Source of the DNA: Serpentinimonas maccroryi
Lineage (GTDB): Bacteria > Pseudomonadota > Gammaproteobacteria > Burkholderiales > Burkholderiaceae_C
Reading direction: 5' to 3'
Length of the DNA: 64,000 bases
Assembly: GCF_000828915.1 (NCBI RefSeq)
Contig: NZ_AP014569.1
Location: 1,922,001 to 1,986,000 of the forward strand
The notes under the pieces were generated by a model. The model did no database searches, had not been told where the DNA came from, and saw only the letters and a list, made by a program, of their open reading frames with translations. Numbering within the stretch: the first letter of the stretch is position 1; each line of letters starts with the position of its first letter. This document shows, piece after piece, positions 54,067 through 62,271 of the stretch. The translations under genes and the position numbers were made by a program.

Positions 54067-54561
54067 ATGAGCACCTACTTTTACCCCAAGCTGCAGGCGG
54101 TGGCCGCCCTCGAGCCCTACCGGCTGCGCACCACCTGGAGCACCGGCGAGGTGCTGGATGTCGATGTGGGCGCGACGCTGCGCAAGTACGCCGCCCTTAC
54201 CCCCATCCTCGAGCCCGAGGTGTTTGCACGCGTGCATCTGGCCGAGTGGGGCGGCGGCATCGAATGGTTCGAGACCGAGCTGGGCCCCGACAACGTCTAT
54301 GCCTGGGCCCAAGAGCAAGCCGGCGCAGTGAGCCACCAGATGTTTGGCGACTGGATGCTGCGCAACGCACTGTCGCTGCAAAGCGCCGCGCAAGCGCTGG
54401 GCATTAGCCGGCGCATGGTGAGCTACTACCGCACCGCGCACAAAGCCATCCCGCGCTCGATCTGGCTGGCCTGCCTGGGCTGGGAAGCCACCCGCCCCCA
54501 TGCACAGGCGCTGCCCCGGCGCTTGCCCACGGCGCGCGAATACGCTGTCGCTCATGCATAG
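54067..54561 (+). CDS. DUF2442-HTH protein, orphan
   Basis: 164 residues. The amino half is DUF2442-like (LRTTWSTGEVLDVDVGATLR onward). The carboxyl half has a helix-turn-helix, SLQSAAQALGISRRMVSYYR, then AHKAIPRSIWLACLGWEA. Family members often sit beside a DUF4160 gene; none is here. It probably is a DNA-binding regulator or antitoxin. The -10 ends six bases before its ATG. It differs from the DUF2442 gene at 49855, which has no HTH. Confidence 0.78.
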   Translation: MSTYFYPKLQAVAALEPYRLRTTWSTGEVLDVDVGATLRKYAALTPILEPEVFARVHLAEWGGGIEWFETELGPDNVYAWAQEQAGAVSHQMFGDWMLRNALSLQSAAQALGISRRMVSYYRTAHKAIPRSIWLACLGWEATRPHAQALPRRLPTAREYAVAHA

Positions 54562-54566
54562 AGGGA

Positions 54567-54691
54567 GCAGCGCGGGCATGTAAGACACCGACGCGCTCAT
54601 GAAGCAAACCGGGCGCCGGCTGGACCAGATTGGGCAGCATTACGCAGCCCATGGCTGCTTGAGGACGCGACAAGTTGCTTGACATGTACCG
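54567..54691 (+). pseudogene. Remnant of a coiled-coil gene like the one at 52847
   Basis: AGCGCGGGCATGTAAGACAC and on through CCGACGCGCTCATGAAG resembles 52970-53000 with AAA changed to TAA, giving a stop. The frame beyond reads DALMKQTGRRLDQIGQHYAA, a heptad-like string. No start or full gene. Confidence 0.5.
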
Positions 54692-54786
54692 AGTAAAAAG
54701 TCAGGGGGCCGCGCACGATTTTTTCGTCAGTGGCAAAAGCAGTTTTTGGTGACTGTGCTTTCCTAGACTGCGCATCACGCAGTATT

Positions 54787-54803
54787 GGGCTACAATGTAG
54801 CCC
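54787..54803 (+). promoter_or_regulatory. DinJ operator of the second module
   Basis: GGGCTACAATGTAGCCC, perfect 8-base arms around one base, containing a -10 TACAAT (54791-54796). The antitoxin start is 21 bases on. Confidence 0.8.
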
Positions 54804-54824
54804 ACTGATTAAGAGGATTTTCCC

Positions 54825-55088
54825 ATGTCTGCAAACGCTGTGGTTCGTGCCCGTATCGACGAGCACATCAAGGAAGAGGCATCGACTGTGCTGGCGGCGA
54901 TGGGCCTGACCGTGTCCGATGCATTCCGCATCATGCTGACCCGCGTCGCCCGCGAGAAGGCGTTGCCGTTCGAGCCGCTGGTGCCAAACGAAACCACTAT
55001 TGTTGCCATGCGCGAGGCTCGCGCCGGCAACCTCAAGAGCTTCGATAGCGTCGAGGCACTGATGACGGACTTGCATGCGCAGGATTGA
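54825..55088 (+). CDS. RelB/DinJ-family antitoxin, second module
   Basis: 87 residues. VVRARIDEHIKEEASTVLAA followed by MGLTVSDAFRIMLTRVAREK is the DinJ RHH. AGAGGA precedes the start. It overlaps its YafQ gene by 14 bases. Confidence 0.9.
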   Translation: MSANAVVRARIDEHIKEEASTVLAAMGLTVSDAFRIMLTRVAREKALPFEPLVPNETTIVAMREARAGNLKSFDSVEALMTDLHAQD

Positions 55089-55356
55089 GCACACCGGCCA
55101 GTTTAAGCGCGACTACAAGCGCGAGGCGAAAGGTCGGCACCGTGCGACGCTCGATTCCGAACTGATGCCTGTCGTGAAAACCCTAGCCTGCGATCAGCCG
55201 CTGGAGGCGCGCTACTGCGACCACGCTCTCAGTGGCGACTGGAAAGACCACCGGGACTGTCACGTCAAGCCCGACTTGGTGTTGATCTACCGCAAGCCCG
55301 ATGACGAAGTATTGCAACTCGTGCGTATCGGCTCGCATAGCGAGCTTGGCCTTTGA
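55075..55356 (+). CDS. YafQ-family toxin, second module
   Basis: 93 residues, complete. CDHALSGDWKDHRDCHVKPD holds both His and Asp of the active site, and RIGSHSELG the third His. A 49-base piece of this gene recurs at 50555-50603. Confidence 0.9.
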   Translation: MRRIEHTGQFKRDYKREAKGRHRATLDSELMPVVKTLACDQPLEARYCDHALSGDWKDHRDCHVKPDLVLIYRKPDDEVLQLVRIGSHSELGL

Positions 55357-55416
55357 GCGACAACCTTAGAAAAATCAGGGGCAGAGTACCATAGCACTCG
55401 GTTAAGCTAAAAACAT

Positions 55417-55443
55417 GTAAATCGCGGTCAAGCAACGATTTAC
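55417..55443. repeat. PAL palindrome (YafQ / L4 boundary)
   Basis: Arms GTAAATCG and CGATTTAC around CGGTCAAGCAA. It is preceded at 55393 by GCACTCGGTTAAGC, the block also seen at 44217 and, inverted, at 44453 and 46472. Confidence 0.75.
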
Positions 55444-55447
55444 GTGG

Positions 55448-55576
55448 GGCTGGTGGGCTGGGGCGGTTGGCCGATTTTTGGCCGCGCAGCTAAGCGGCGT
55501 GAGGCCAACTGCTGTGAGCGATGCCGCGCGCTTGCGCCTGAACGACGCTTGGCAACAGTGCCAGCGCCACCGGCAC
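55448..55576. repeat. Truncated L-element 4 fused to a HEPN gene fragment
   Basis: A left stem of GGGCTGGTGGGCTGGGGCGG and a loop (55466-55510) matching L-element 3 (GGCCGATTTTTGGCCGCGCA, then GCGGCGTGAGGCC). The right stem is absent. From 55502 the sequence matches 53434-53508 (MNT end and HEPN start) for 75 bases with three differences. The join shares AGGCCAACT. Confidence 0.8.
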
Positions 55577-55651
55577 CGGCATTACCTAAAAATCGAGTGC
55601 AGGCCACGCTTGATGGCACACAAACCCCCCGCTTTGGCGCACAATGCACCC

Positions 55652-56221
55652 ATGAGTGCACTGGAAAAAACCCCCTTCACCGGCGCCGACTACCTGCTGT
55701 GGGAGCGCGAGCAGCCGCTCAAGCACGAGTTCGTGCGCGGCGAGGTGTTTGCCATGGCCGGCGCCAGCGACGCGCATGTGACCATCAGCGGCAACGTGTT
55801 TGCGCGCCTGCGCCAGCACCTGCGCGCCAGCCCGTGCCGCGCCTACATATCGGACATGAAGCTGCAGATCGCTGCCGCCGACGCCTACGTGTACCCCGAT
55901 GTGTTCGTGACCTGCTCGGGTGCCGACGCCGCGCGCAGCGACGCCAAAGCCGAGCCGCTGCTGGTGATAGAGGTGCTATCGCCCAGCACCGCTGCCTACG
56001 ACCGTGGGCTCAAGTTTGCTTTTTACCGCAGCTTAAACAGCCTGCGCGAATATGTGTTGATCGACCCCGAGCACCCCAGCGTCGATGTGTTCAGGCGCAA
56101 CGAAGCCGGCCTGTGGGTGCTGCACCCCTGTGGCCCGGGCCAAACGGTGCAGCTTGAGAGTGTGGGCTTGGAGCTGACGCTGGAGCAGGTTTACGAAGAT
56201 GCCGCGCCCCCGGCAGCGTGA
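55652..56221 (+). CDS. Uma2-family (DUF820) nuclease-like protein
   Basis: 189 residues from the ATG at 55652. YLLWEREQPLKHEFVRGEVF, AYVYPDVFVTCSGA, and LLVIEVLSPSTAAYDRGLKF are Uma2 blocks; the PD and E-x-L/K residues fit a PD-(D/E)XK nuclease fold. These genes are common in mobile islands; function is unproven. A longer reading from 55478 is the HEPN fragment read through. The last 31 bases overlap the convergent LysR gene. Confidence 0.85.
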   Translation: MSALEKTPFTGADYLLWEREQPLKHEFVRGEVFAMAGASDAHVTISGNVFARLRQHLRASPCRAYISDMKLQIAAADAYVYPDVFVTCSGADAARSDAKAEPLLVIEVLSPSTAAYDRGLKFAFYRSLNSLREYVLIDPEHPSVDVFRRNEAGLWVLHPCGPGQTVQLESVGLELTLEQVYEDAAPPAA

Positions 56222-57150
56222 AGGTCGGTGCGGGTCAAAGCGGCTTGCAACATGTCGATGAACACCCGGGTTTTGATGGGCATGAGTTTGCGTTCGGGAA
56301 ACATGGCCCACGCCGTGTAACTGGGCAGACACCAGTTTGGCAAAACACGCTGCAAAGCGCCGCGCTGCACATCGGCCGCAGCCAAAAAAACGGGCACCGC
56401 TGCAATGCCGGCTCCAGCACAAGCCAGCTTGATCAGAATTTCTGGCGAGTTGGCATTGACTCTGCCCGGCGGCGTGCCCAACCAATGCCGGTTTTCGCAT
56501 GACAGGGCCCACGGTGCAACCGACCCGTCGGCCTTGAGCATGCGTATGGCTTGGTGTGCCGCAAGGTCGTCGGGGTGGGCGAGCTCGACATGCTGGGCGA
56601 GGTAGCCGGGCGCCGCATACAGCCCCAACGAAAACACCGTCAGGCGCCGCGCCGCCAAAGAGGCGTCGTCGGGCAAGGTTCCTATGCGCAGGGCCAAATC
56701 GAAGCCTTCACCCAGCAAATCGACCCGGCGAGATGACAAATCCAATTCCAGCTGAATGGACGGATGCATCGCTACGAACGCGGCCAGCATGTCGGCGAGC
56801 AGCAGGTTGGCAAAGTCGCTGGGCATGGAGACGCGCAGGCGGCCACTGGGTGCCGCCTGACGCCGCTCGCTCAAGGCCGCCACGGCCTCGATCTCGGAAG
56901 CCACTTGGCGCGCGTGTTCCAAGAGCTGCATCCCAAACTCGGTCAGGGACTGGCGCCGAGTGGTGCGCAGCAACAGGCGCTCACCCAAACGCTGCTCGAG
57001 CGCTGCCAGCCGGCGCGAGATGGTGGACTTGGGCAGGGCAAGCCGCTGCGCAGCGCGGCTGAAGCTCCCCAGCTCTGCGACGCTGGCAAAGATGAGCAAG
57101 TCGTTTGGGTCGATGCCTGCGCTTGATTGTTGCATGAGTGAATCAATCAT
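56191..57150 (-). CDS. LysR-family transcriptional regulator
   Basis: 319 residues from the ATG at 57150; a TTG at 57156 and an ATG at 57135 are alternatives. The helix-turn-helix is LGSFSRAAQRLALPKSTISR. The effector domain is of the CrgA/DsdC-like group (SGRLRVSMPSDFANLLLADM, LELDLSSRRVDLLGEGFDLA). It is divergent from a DoxX gene, which it probably controls. Its end overlaps the Uma2 gene, so the island border lies about here. Confidence 0.88.
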   Translation of the reverse strand: MIDSLMQQSSAGIDPNDLLIFASVAELGSFSRAAQRLALPKSTISRRLAALEQRLGERLLLRTTRRQSLTEFGMQLLEHARQVASEIEAVAALSERRQAAPSGRLRVSMPSDFANLLLADMLAAFVAMHPSIQLELDLSSRRVDLLGEGFDLALRIGTLPDDASLAARRLTVFSLGLYAAPGYLAQHVELAHPDDLAAHQAIRMLKADGSVAPWALSCENRHWLGTPPGRVNANSPEILIKLACAGAGIAAVPVFLAAADVQRGALQRVLPNWCLPSYTAWAMFPERKLMPIKTRVFIDMLQAALTRTDLHAAGGAASS

Positions 57151-57176
57151 ATCCAATTTAAGGAGTTTCCCGATTA

Positions 57177-57191
57177 TTTATACTTGATAAA
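57177..57191. promoter_or_regulatory. Candidate LysR-type site between LysR and DoxX genes
   Basis: TTTATACTTGATAAA, arms TTTAT/ATAAA, in an AT-rich gap of 94 bases. LysR proteins favour such T-n-A palindromes upstream of divergent targets. Confidence 0.5.
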
Positions 57192-57244
57192 CTACAAATA
57201 CGCATCAACCGTTGCGTTTAACTTTTGCAAAAAAGAAATTCATC

Positions 57245-57652
57245 ATGCCCCACACCCTCTCCAACACACTCAACCTCGTGGCTAGACTGCTCATGGTCGC
57301 CTTGTTTCTGCCCGCTGGCATTGCCAAACTCACAGGCTTTGACGGCACAGTGGGCTACATTGCCTCGGTGGGCTTGCCCTTGCCCGCTGCGGGGGCAGCG
57401 TTGGCAGCTGCGGTAGAAATATTGGGCAGTTTGGCGCTGCTGGCAGGGTTTGGCACACGCATTGCCGCCATCGCTCTGGCGGTGTTTACCTTGGTGGCCA
57501 GCTTCTTTTTCCATGCCTACTGGGCGATGCCTGCCGATCAAGCGTTCATGCAACAACTGCTGTTCTTTAAGAACATCGCCGTGGTGGGCGGCCTGCTGGC
57601 AATCGCTGCCAATGGGGCGGGCGCTTGGAGCGTCGATGCCCGTCGCGGTTGA
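57245..57652 (+). CDS. DoxX-family membrane protein
   Basis: 135 residues with four predicted membrane helices (about 10-30, 45-65, 70-92, 105-125). LVARLLMVALFLPAGIAKLT and GFGTRIAAIALAVFTLVASF match DoxX/SURF4-like proteins. Relatives are linked to thiosulfate or redox metabolism, but many have no fixed role. It is divergent from the LysR gene and is its likely target. Confidence 0.85.
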   Translation: MPHTLSNTLNLVARLLMVALFLPAGIAKLTGFDGTVGYIASVGLPLPAAGAALAAAVEILGSLALLAGFGTRIAAIALAVFTLVASFFFHAYWAMPADQAFMQQLLFFKNIAVVGGLLAIAANGAGAWSVDARRG

Positions 57653-57737
57653 GCCACGCAATACCTTGGTCAAAACGCCAGCCTAGGGGTGTGCCTAAAG
57701 CCCTAGGCGTGTGCGAGTGGCGCGGACTGGGACGAGG

Positions 57738-58538
57738 TTACAGCCGCACCGCGATGCCCTGCGCGGCCATGAACTGCTTGGCTTGGGCCACGGTGTAGTG
57801 GCCGTAGTGGAAGATGCTGGCGGCGAGCACGGCGTCGGCGCCGCCTTGTTGCACCCCGTCGGCCAGGTGTTGCAGCGTGCCCACGCCGCCCGATGCGATC
57901 AGGGGCACGGGCACGGCGGCGCTCACGGCGCGGGTGAGCTCGAGGTCGAAGCCGGCCTGGGTGCCGTCGCGGTCCATGCTGGTGAGCAAAATCTCGCCTG
58001 CGCCCAGATCGGCCATGCGCTGCGCCCAAGCGAGCGCGTCGAGCCCGGTGTTGCGCCGCCCGCCATGGCTGTACACGTCCCAGCCGGGGCCTAGGGGGGC
58101 GCCGTCGGGGCCGGGGCGCTGCTGTTCGGCGGCGCTGCGGCGCTTGGCGTCGATGGCCACCACGATGCACTGCGCGCCGTAGCGGCCGCTGGCTTGGGCG
58201 ATGAGCTCAGGCTCGGCGATGGCGGCCGAGTTGAAGCTGACCTTGTCGGCCCCGGCGTTGAGCAGGCGGCGCACGTCGGCCACGCTGCGCACGCCGCCGC
58301 CCACGGTGAGCGGGATGAACACCTGCGCCGCCACGGCTTCGATGATCGGCAGGATCAGGTCGCGGCCGTCGCTGCTGGCGGTGATGTCGAGAAAGGTGAG
58401 CTCGTCGGCGCCCTGCTCGTTGTAGCGCGCGGCGATTTGGACCGGGTCGCCGGCGTCGCGCAGTTCGACGAAGTTGACGCCCTTGACCACGCGCCCGCCG
58501 GTGACGTCGAGGCAGGGGATGATGCGTTTGGCGAGCAT
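57738..58538 (-). CDS. hisF: Imidazole glycerol phosphate synthase subunit HisF
   Basis: 266 residues; the cyclase half. [20 protein letters not shown] opens the barrel with the catalytic Asp. [21 protein letters not shown] and [15 protein letters not shown]-type segment ([20 protein letters not shown]) follow; the second Asp lies in this last one. About ten extra residues at 146-160 are an insertion. It is the last gene of hisB-hisH-hisA-hisF. Confidence 0.96.
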   Translation of the reverse strand: MLAKRIIPCLDVTGGRVVKGVNFVELRDAGDPVQIAARYNEQGADELTFLDITASSDGRDLILPIIEAVAAQVFIPLTVGGGVRSVADVRRLLNAGADKVSFNSAAIAEPELIAQASGRYGAQCIVVAIDAKRRSAAEQQRPGPDGAPLGPGWDVYSHGGRRNTGLDALAWAQRMADLGAGEILLTSMDRDGTQAGFDLELTRAVSAAVPVPLIASGGVGTLQHLADGVQQGGADAVLAASIFHYGHYTVAQAKQFMAAQGIAVRL

Positions 58539-58553
58539 GGGGCGGGGCCGCTT

Positions 58554-59294
58554 TTAGCGTGGGTAGGCGTCGGCCAGCCGCTGCGCCGCAGCAAAGTCGA
58601 GGTCGCCGCTGTAGATCGAGCGCCCGCAGATCACGCCCTGCACGCCTTCGTCTTCGACCGCGCACAGGCGCTCGATGTCGTCTAGGCCCGCCAAGCCGCC
58701 CGAGGCGATCACGGGAATGGTGAGCGCTTGCGCCAGGCGCACGGTGGCTTCGATGTTGATGCCGCTGAGCATGCCGTCGCGCCCGATGTCGGTGTAGATG
58801 ATGGATTCGACGCCGTAGTCTTGGAATTTTTTGCCCAGATCGACGACGTCGTGCCCGGTGAGTTTGCTCCAGCCGTCGGTGGCCACTTTGCCGTCGCGCG
58901 CGTCGAGCCCGACGATGATGTGGCCGCCAAAGGCGCTGCAGGCGTCGTGCAAAAAGCCGGGATTTTTGACCGCTGCGGTGCCGATGATGACGTAGCGCAG
59001 CCCGGCGTCGAGGTAGCGCTCGATGGTGTCGAGATCGCGGATGCCGCCGCCGAGCTGCACATCGACTTCGTCGCGGAGCTCGGCCAAGATGCTGCGGATG
59101 GCGGCTTCGTTTTTGGGCTTGCCGGCAAAGGCGCCGTTGAGGTCCACCAAGTGCACCCGGCGCGCGCCCAAGCCCACCCAGTGGCGCGCCATGGCGGCGG
59201 GGTCGTCACCAAACACGGTGGACTGCTCCATGTCGCCTTGTTTGAGGCGCACGCATTGTCCGTCTTTGAGGTCGATGGCGGGGATGAGCAACAT
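58554..59294 (-). CDS. hisA: Phosphoribosylformimino-AICAR-phosphate isomerase HisA
   Basis: 246 residues from the ATG at 59294 ([20 protein letters not shown]). A beta-alpha barrel; Asp8 and the Asp in [12 protein letters not shown] are the catalytic pair. [10 protein letters not shown] and [12 protein letters not shown] bind phosphate. Readings continuing to 59732 are frame artefacts of hisH. The 115 bases before it, after hisH, hold no gene. Confidence 0.96.
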   Translation of the reverse strand: MLLIPAIDLKDGQCVRLKQGDMEQSTVFGDDPAAMARHWVGLGARRVHLVDLNGAFAGKPKNEAAIRSILAELRDEVDVQLGGGIRDLDTIERYLDAGLRYVIIGTAAVKNPGFLHDACSAFGGHIIVGLDARDGKVATDGWSKLTGHDVVDLGKKFQDYGVESIIYTDIGRDGMLSGINIEATVRLAQALTIPVIASGGLAGLDDIERLCAVEDEGVQGVICGRSIYSGDLDFAAAQRLADAYPR

Positions 59295-59409
59295 GGCGGG
59301 GGGCTGGTGGCTGAGGGGTTTGAGTAGAAGATGAGGGCTTGATGCGGGCGGGCGGCTGGTGGCTGGCGCTTGCTGGGCTGGTCTTGAAATTGGGGGCAGC
59401 GCGGCGCGT

Positions 59410-60087
59410 TCAGGGCACCCAGCGCAAAAAGTTGCGGTACAGGGCCAGCCCTTGGTCGGCGCTCTTTTCGGGGTGGAACTGGGTGCCAAAGAGGTTGTCG
59501 CGCGCCAAGGCGCTGACGAAGGGGCCGCCGTAGTCGGTGCGGCCCACGCCGTGCGCCGGGTCGGCGGGCTGGGCGTAGAAGCTGTGCACGAAGTAGTAGT
59601 GGCTGCCGTCGGGGATGCCGTGCCACAGCGGGTGGGGATGCGGCTGGGCTGCGCCCACGGGGCCTTGCCAGACCTGGTTCCAGCCCATCTGCGGCACCTT
59701 GATGCGGCTGCCGTCGGGGTGCTTCTGGCCATCCAGCCTGAAGCGGCGCACTTGGCCAGGGATCAGGCCCAGGCAGGGGGTGTCGCCCTCTTCGGAGTGG
59801 TCGAGCAGCATCTGCATCCCCACGCAGACGCCAAACAGCGGCTTGTGTGCGGCGGCGTGCTGCAGCGCCGGCAGCAGGCCGCTGCGCTCGAGCTCGGCCA
59901 TGCAGTCGGGCATGGCCCCTTGGCCGGGCAGCACCACGCGGTCGGCCTCGCGCAGCACCTGCGCGCTGTCAGTCACCACGACCTCGAACGGCGCTTCGAG
60001 CGTGCGCGCTGCGGCGCGCAGCGCTTGCGCCACCGAGCGCAGGTTGCCCATGCCGTAATCGACCACGGCCACGGTTTGCGGCTTCAT
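59410..60087 (-). CDS. hisH: Imidazole glycerol phosphate synthase subunit HisH
   Basis: 225 residues from the ATG at 60087 ([20 protein letters not shown]). The class I glutaminase triad is Cys in GVCVGMQML, with His and Glu in [10 protein letters not shown]. Supplies ammonia to HisF. The start at 60237 would read back into hisB's end and is not like the family. Confidence 0.95.
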   Translation of the reverse strand: MKPQTVAVVDYGMGNLRSVAQALRAAARTLEAPFEVVVTDSAQVLREADRVVLPGQGAMPDCMAELERSGLLPALQHAAAHKPLFGVCVGMQMLLDHSEEGDTPCLGLIPGQVRRFRLDGQKHPDGSRIKVPQMGWNQVWQGPVGAAQPHPHPLWHGIPDGSHYYFVHSFYAQPADPAHGVGRTDYGGPFVSALARDNLFGTQFHPEKSADQGLALYRNFLRWVP

Positions 60088-60157
60088 GGCTGGGGATGGC
60101 TTGGGTGTTTGTGCGGCTGGCCCACAGACGGCGCCAGCGCGACGGCGGCAGCCGGGC

Positions 60158-60745
60158 TCATAGGCAGCCTTTGGTCGAGGGCATGGCGGCCGGCGCGCGC
60201 GGGTCGGGCTCGAGCGCGGCGCGCAGGGCGCGGGCAAAGGCCTTGAAAATGGTCTCGCACTGGTGGTGCGCGTTCATGCCTTTGAGGTTGTCGATGTGCA
60301 GCGTGATGCCGGCGTGGTTCACCAGCCCCTGAAAAAATTCGTACACCAGCTGGGTGTCGAGCTCGCCCAAGCGCGAGGCGGTGAAGCGCACGTCCATGTG
60401 CAGGCCCGGGCGGCCCGAAAAATCGACCACCACGCGGCTCAGGGCTTCGTCCAGCGGCACGTAGGCGTGGCCGTAGCGGCGGATGCCGCGCTTGTCGCCC
60501 ACGGCGCGCGCCAGCGCCTGGCCGATGGTGATGCCGATGTCTTCGACGGTGTGGTGGCCGTCGATGTGCAAATCGCCTTCGCACTCCACGGTCAGGTCGA
60601 TCAGGCCGTGGCGCGCGATCTGCTCGAGCATGTGGTCCAGAAAGCCGATGCCGCTGCGCAAGCTGGCCACGCCGCTGCCGTCGAGGTTGAGGGCGACGCG
60701 GATGCGCGTCTCGAGGGTCTGGCGGGTGACGTCGGCTTGCCGCAT
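60158..60745 (-). CDS. hisB: Imidazoleglycerol-phosphate dehydratase
   Basis: 195 residues from the ATG at 60745 ([20 protein letters not shown]). It carries no phosphatase domain, as is normal outside gammaproteobacteria. The metal motifs are [11 protein letters not shown] and [13 protein letters not shown]. It makes imidazole acetol phosphate, the substrate of HisC, whose gene is divergent 113 bases away. Confidence 0.95.
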   Translation of the reverse strand: MRQADVTRQTLETRIRVALNLDGSGVASLRSGIGFLDHMLEQIARHGLIDLTVECEGDLHIDGHHTVEDIGITIGQALARAVGDKRGIRRYGHAYVPLDEALSRVVVDFSGRPGLHMDVRFTASRLGELDTQLVYEFFQGLVNHAGITLHIDNLKGMNAHHQCETIFKAFARALRAALEPDPRAPAAMPSTKGCL

Positions 60746-60858
60746 GGGGCTGCTGGATTCGGAGGGTTGCACGGCGGTGGCAAAACGGGAGCAAAGGGGG
60801 AAATCTCGACTGCCATGATACCATTCCAGCCCCACTACACCTCTGCCCCACCCCCCCG

Positions 60859-61953
60859 ATGAGCCGCTACTGGAGCGCCGTGGTGCACGGCCTGACCCCC
60901 TACGTGCCGGGCGAACAGCCCCAGATCGCCAATCTGGTCAAGCTCAACACCAACGAACACCCCTACGGGCCTTCGCCGCTGGCGCTGGCGGCCATGCGCG
61001 CTGCGGCCGACGAGGGCCTGCGCCTGTACCCCGACCCCAACGCCGCCGCGCTCAAGGCCGCGCTGGCGCAGCGCCACGGCCTGCTGCCCGAGCAGGTGTT
61101 TGTGGGCAACGGCTCGGATGAGGTGCTGGCGCACGCCTTCATGGCGCTGCTCAAGCACGAGCGGCCGCTGTGGCTGCCCGACATCAGCTACAGCTTTTAC
61201 CCGGTCTATTGCCGCCTCTATGGCCTGAGCGCGTGCACCATCGCGCTGCGCCCCGACTTCAGCCTAGCCCCCGACGACTACCTGCCGCACCCTGGCGGTG
61301 AGCGCGCCGGCGCCATCATCTTTGCCAACCCCAACGCCCCCACGGGCCGGCTGCTGGCGCTCGATGGGGTGGAGCGCATCGTGGCCGGCAACCCGGACGC
61401 GGTGGTGCTGGTGGACGAAGCCTACATCGACTTCGGCGGCCAGAGCGCCGCCGAGCTGGTGCCCAAATACCCGAACCTGCTGGTGGTGCAGACCTTCTCC
61501 AAGAGCCGCGCCTTGGCCGGCCTGCGCGTGGGCTACGCGCTGGGCCAAGCGCCGCTGATCGAGGCGCTGGAGCGGGTGAAAAACAGCTTCAACTCCTACC
61601 CGCTGGGGCGGCTGGCGCTGGCCGGCGCGCTGGCATCGGTGGCCGACGAGGCCCACTTTGGCGCCAACTGCCAGCGCGTGATCGACACCCGCGCCTGGCT
61701 GAATGATCAGCTCGAGGCGCTGGGCTTTGAGGTGCTGCCGTCGGCGGCCAATTTTGTGTTTGCGCGCCACCCAGCGCACCGCGGCGCCGATTTGGCCGCC
61801 GCACTGCGCCAGCGCGCGGTGCTGGTGCGCCACTTTGCCGCGCCGCGCATCGACGCCTTTTTGCGCATCACCGTGGGCACGCCCGAGCAGTGCGCGGCGC
61901 TGGTGGCGGCGCTGACCGAGGTGGTGGAGCGGGTGGCGGTGCAACCCACCTGA
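60859..61953 (+). CDS. hisC: Histidinol-phosphate aminotransferase
   Basis: 364 residues. A PLP class I/II aminotransferase. [36 protein letters not shown] and [15 protein letters not shown] (with the PLP lysine) are HisC motifs. Divergent from hisB, unlike the more common same-strand order in relatives. It is followed 18 bases on by the second MNT/HEPN pair, which may share its transcript. No good ribosome binding site precedes the ATG (CCCCCCG). Confidence 0.94.
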   Translation: MSRYWSAVVHGLTPYVPGEQPQIANLVKLNTNEHPYGPSPLALAAMRAAADEGLRLYPDPNAAALKAALAQRHGLLPEQVFVGNGSDEVLAHAFMALLKHERPLWLPDISYSFYPVYCRLYGLSACTIALRPDFSLAPDDYLPHPGGERAGAIIFANPNAPTGRLLALDGVERIVAGNPDAVVLVDEAYIDFGGQSAAELVPKYPNLLVVQTFSKSRALAGLRVGYALGQAPLIEALERVKNSFNSYPLGRLALAGALASVADEAHFGANCQRVIDTRAWLNDQLEALGFEVLPSAANFVFARHPAHRGADLAAALRQRAVLVRHFAAPRIDAFLRITVGTPEQCAALVAALTEVVERVAVQPT

Positions 61954-61971
61954 GCTTGAAAGCACCGCACC

Positions 61972-62271
61972 ATGCGCCTGTCTGCCGAGCACGCCCACCT
62001 CATCCGCGCCCAGGCCCTTGAGCTGGCGGGTGCACAGGCCCGGGTGCGCCTTTACGGCTCACGCCTGCACGATCACTTGCGCGGCGGCGACGTGGATTTG
62101 TTGCTCGAGCTGCCCAGCCTGCCAGCCAACCCGGCCTTGCTGGCGGCGCAACTGGCCGGGCGCGTGTCGCGCGCGCTGCACGGGCGCAAGGTCGATGTGC
62201 TGATCGACGCCCCCGGCCTCAAGCAGCTGCCGATCCACCAGATCGCGCGCAGCCAAGGGGTGCTGCTGTGA
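61972..62271 (+). CDS. mntA: MNT-domain nucleotidyltransferase antitoxin, copy 2
   Basis: 99 residues. VRLYGSRLHDHLRGGDVDLL and KVDVLIDAPG give the GS-x-DxD and third acidic residue. About half its residues match copy 1, including the final RSQGVLL. It overlaps the HEPN gene by four bases. Confidence 0.86.
   Translation: MRLSAEHAHLIRAQALELAGAQARVRLYGSRLHDHLRGGDVDLLLELPSLPANPALLAAQLAGRVSRALHGRKVDVLIDAPGLKQLPIHQIARSQGVLL

Noticed and set aside
49549-55443. PAL palindromes as integron attC sites
   Set aside because: They are about 22-27 bases, lack the GTTRRRY/RYYYAAC core sites, and the cassettes are not all in one direction. No integrase is in the window.
42806-56221. Prophage or integrative element
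   Set aside because: No phage structural, integrase or conjugation genes, and no tRNA with a duplicated end was seen in the window.
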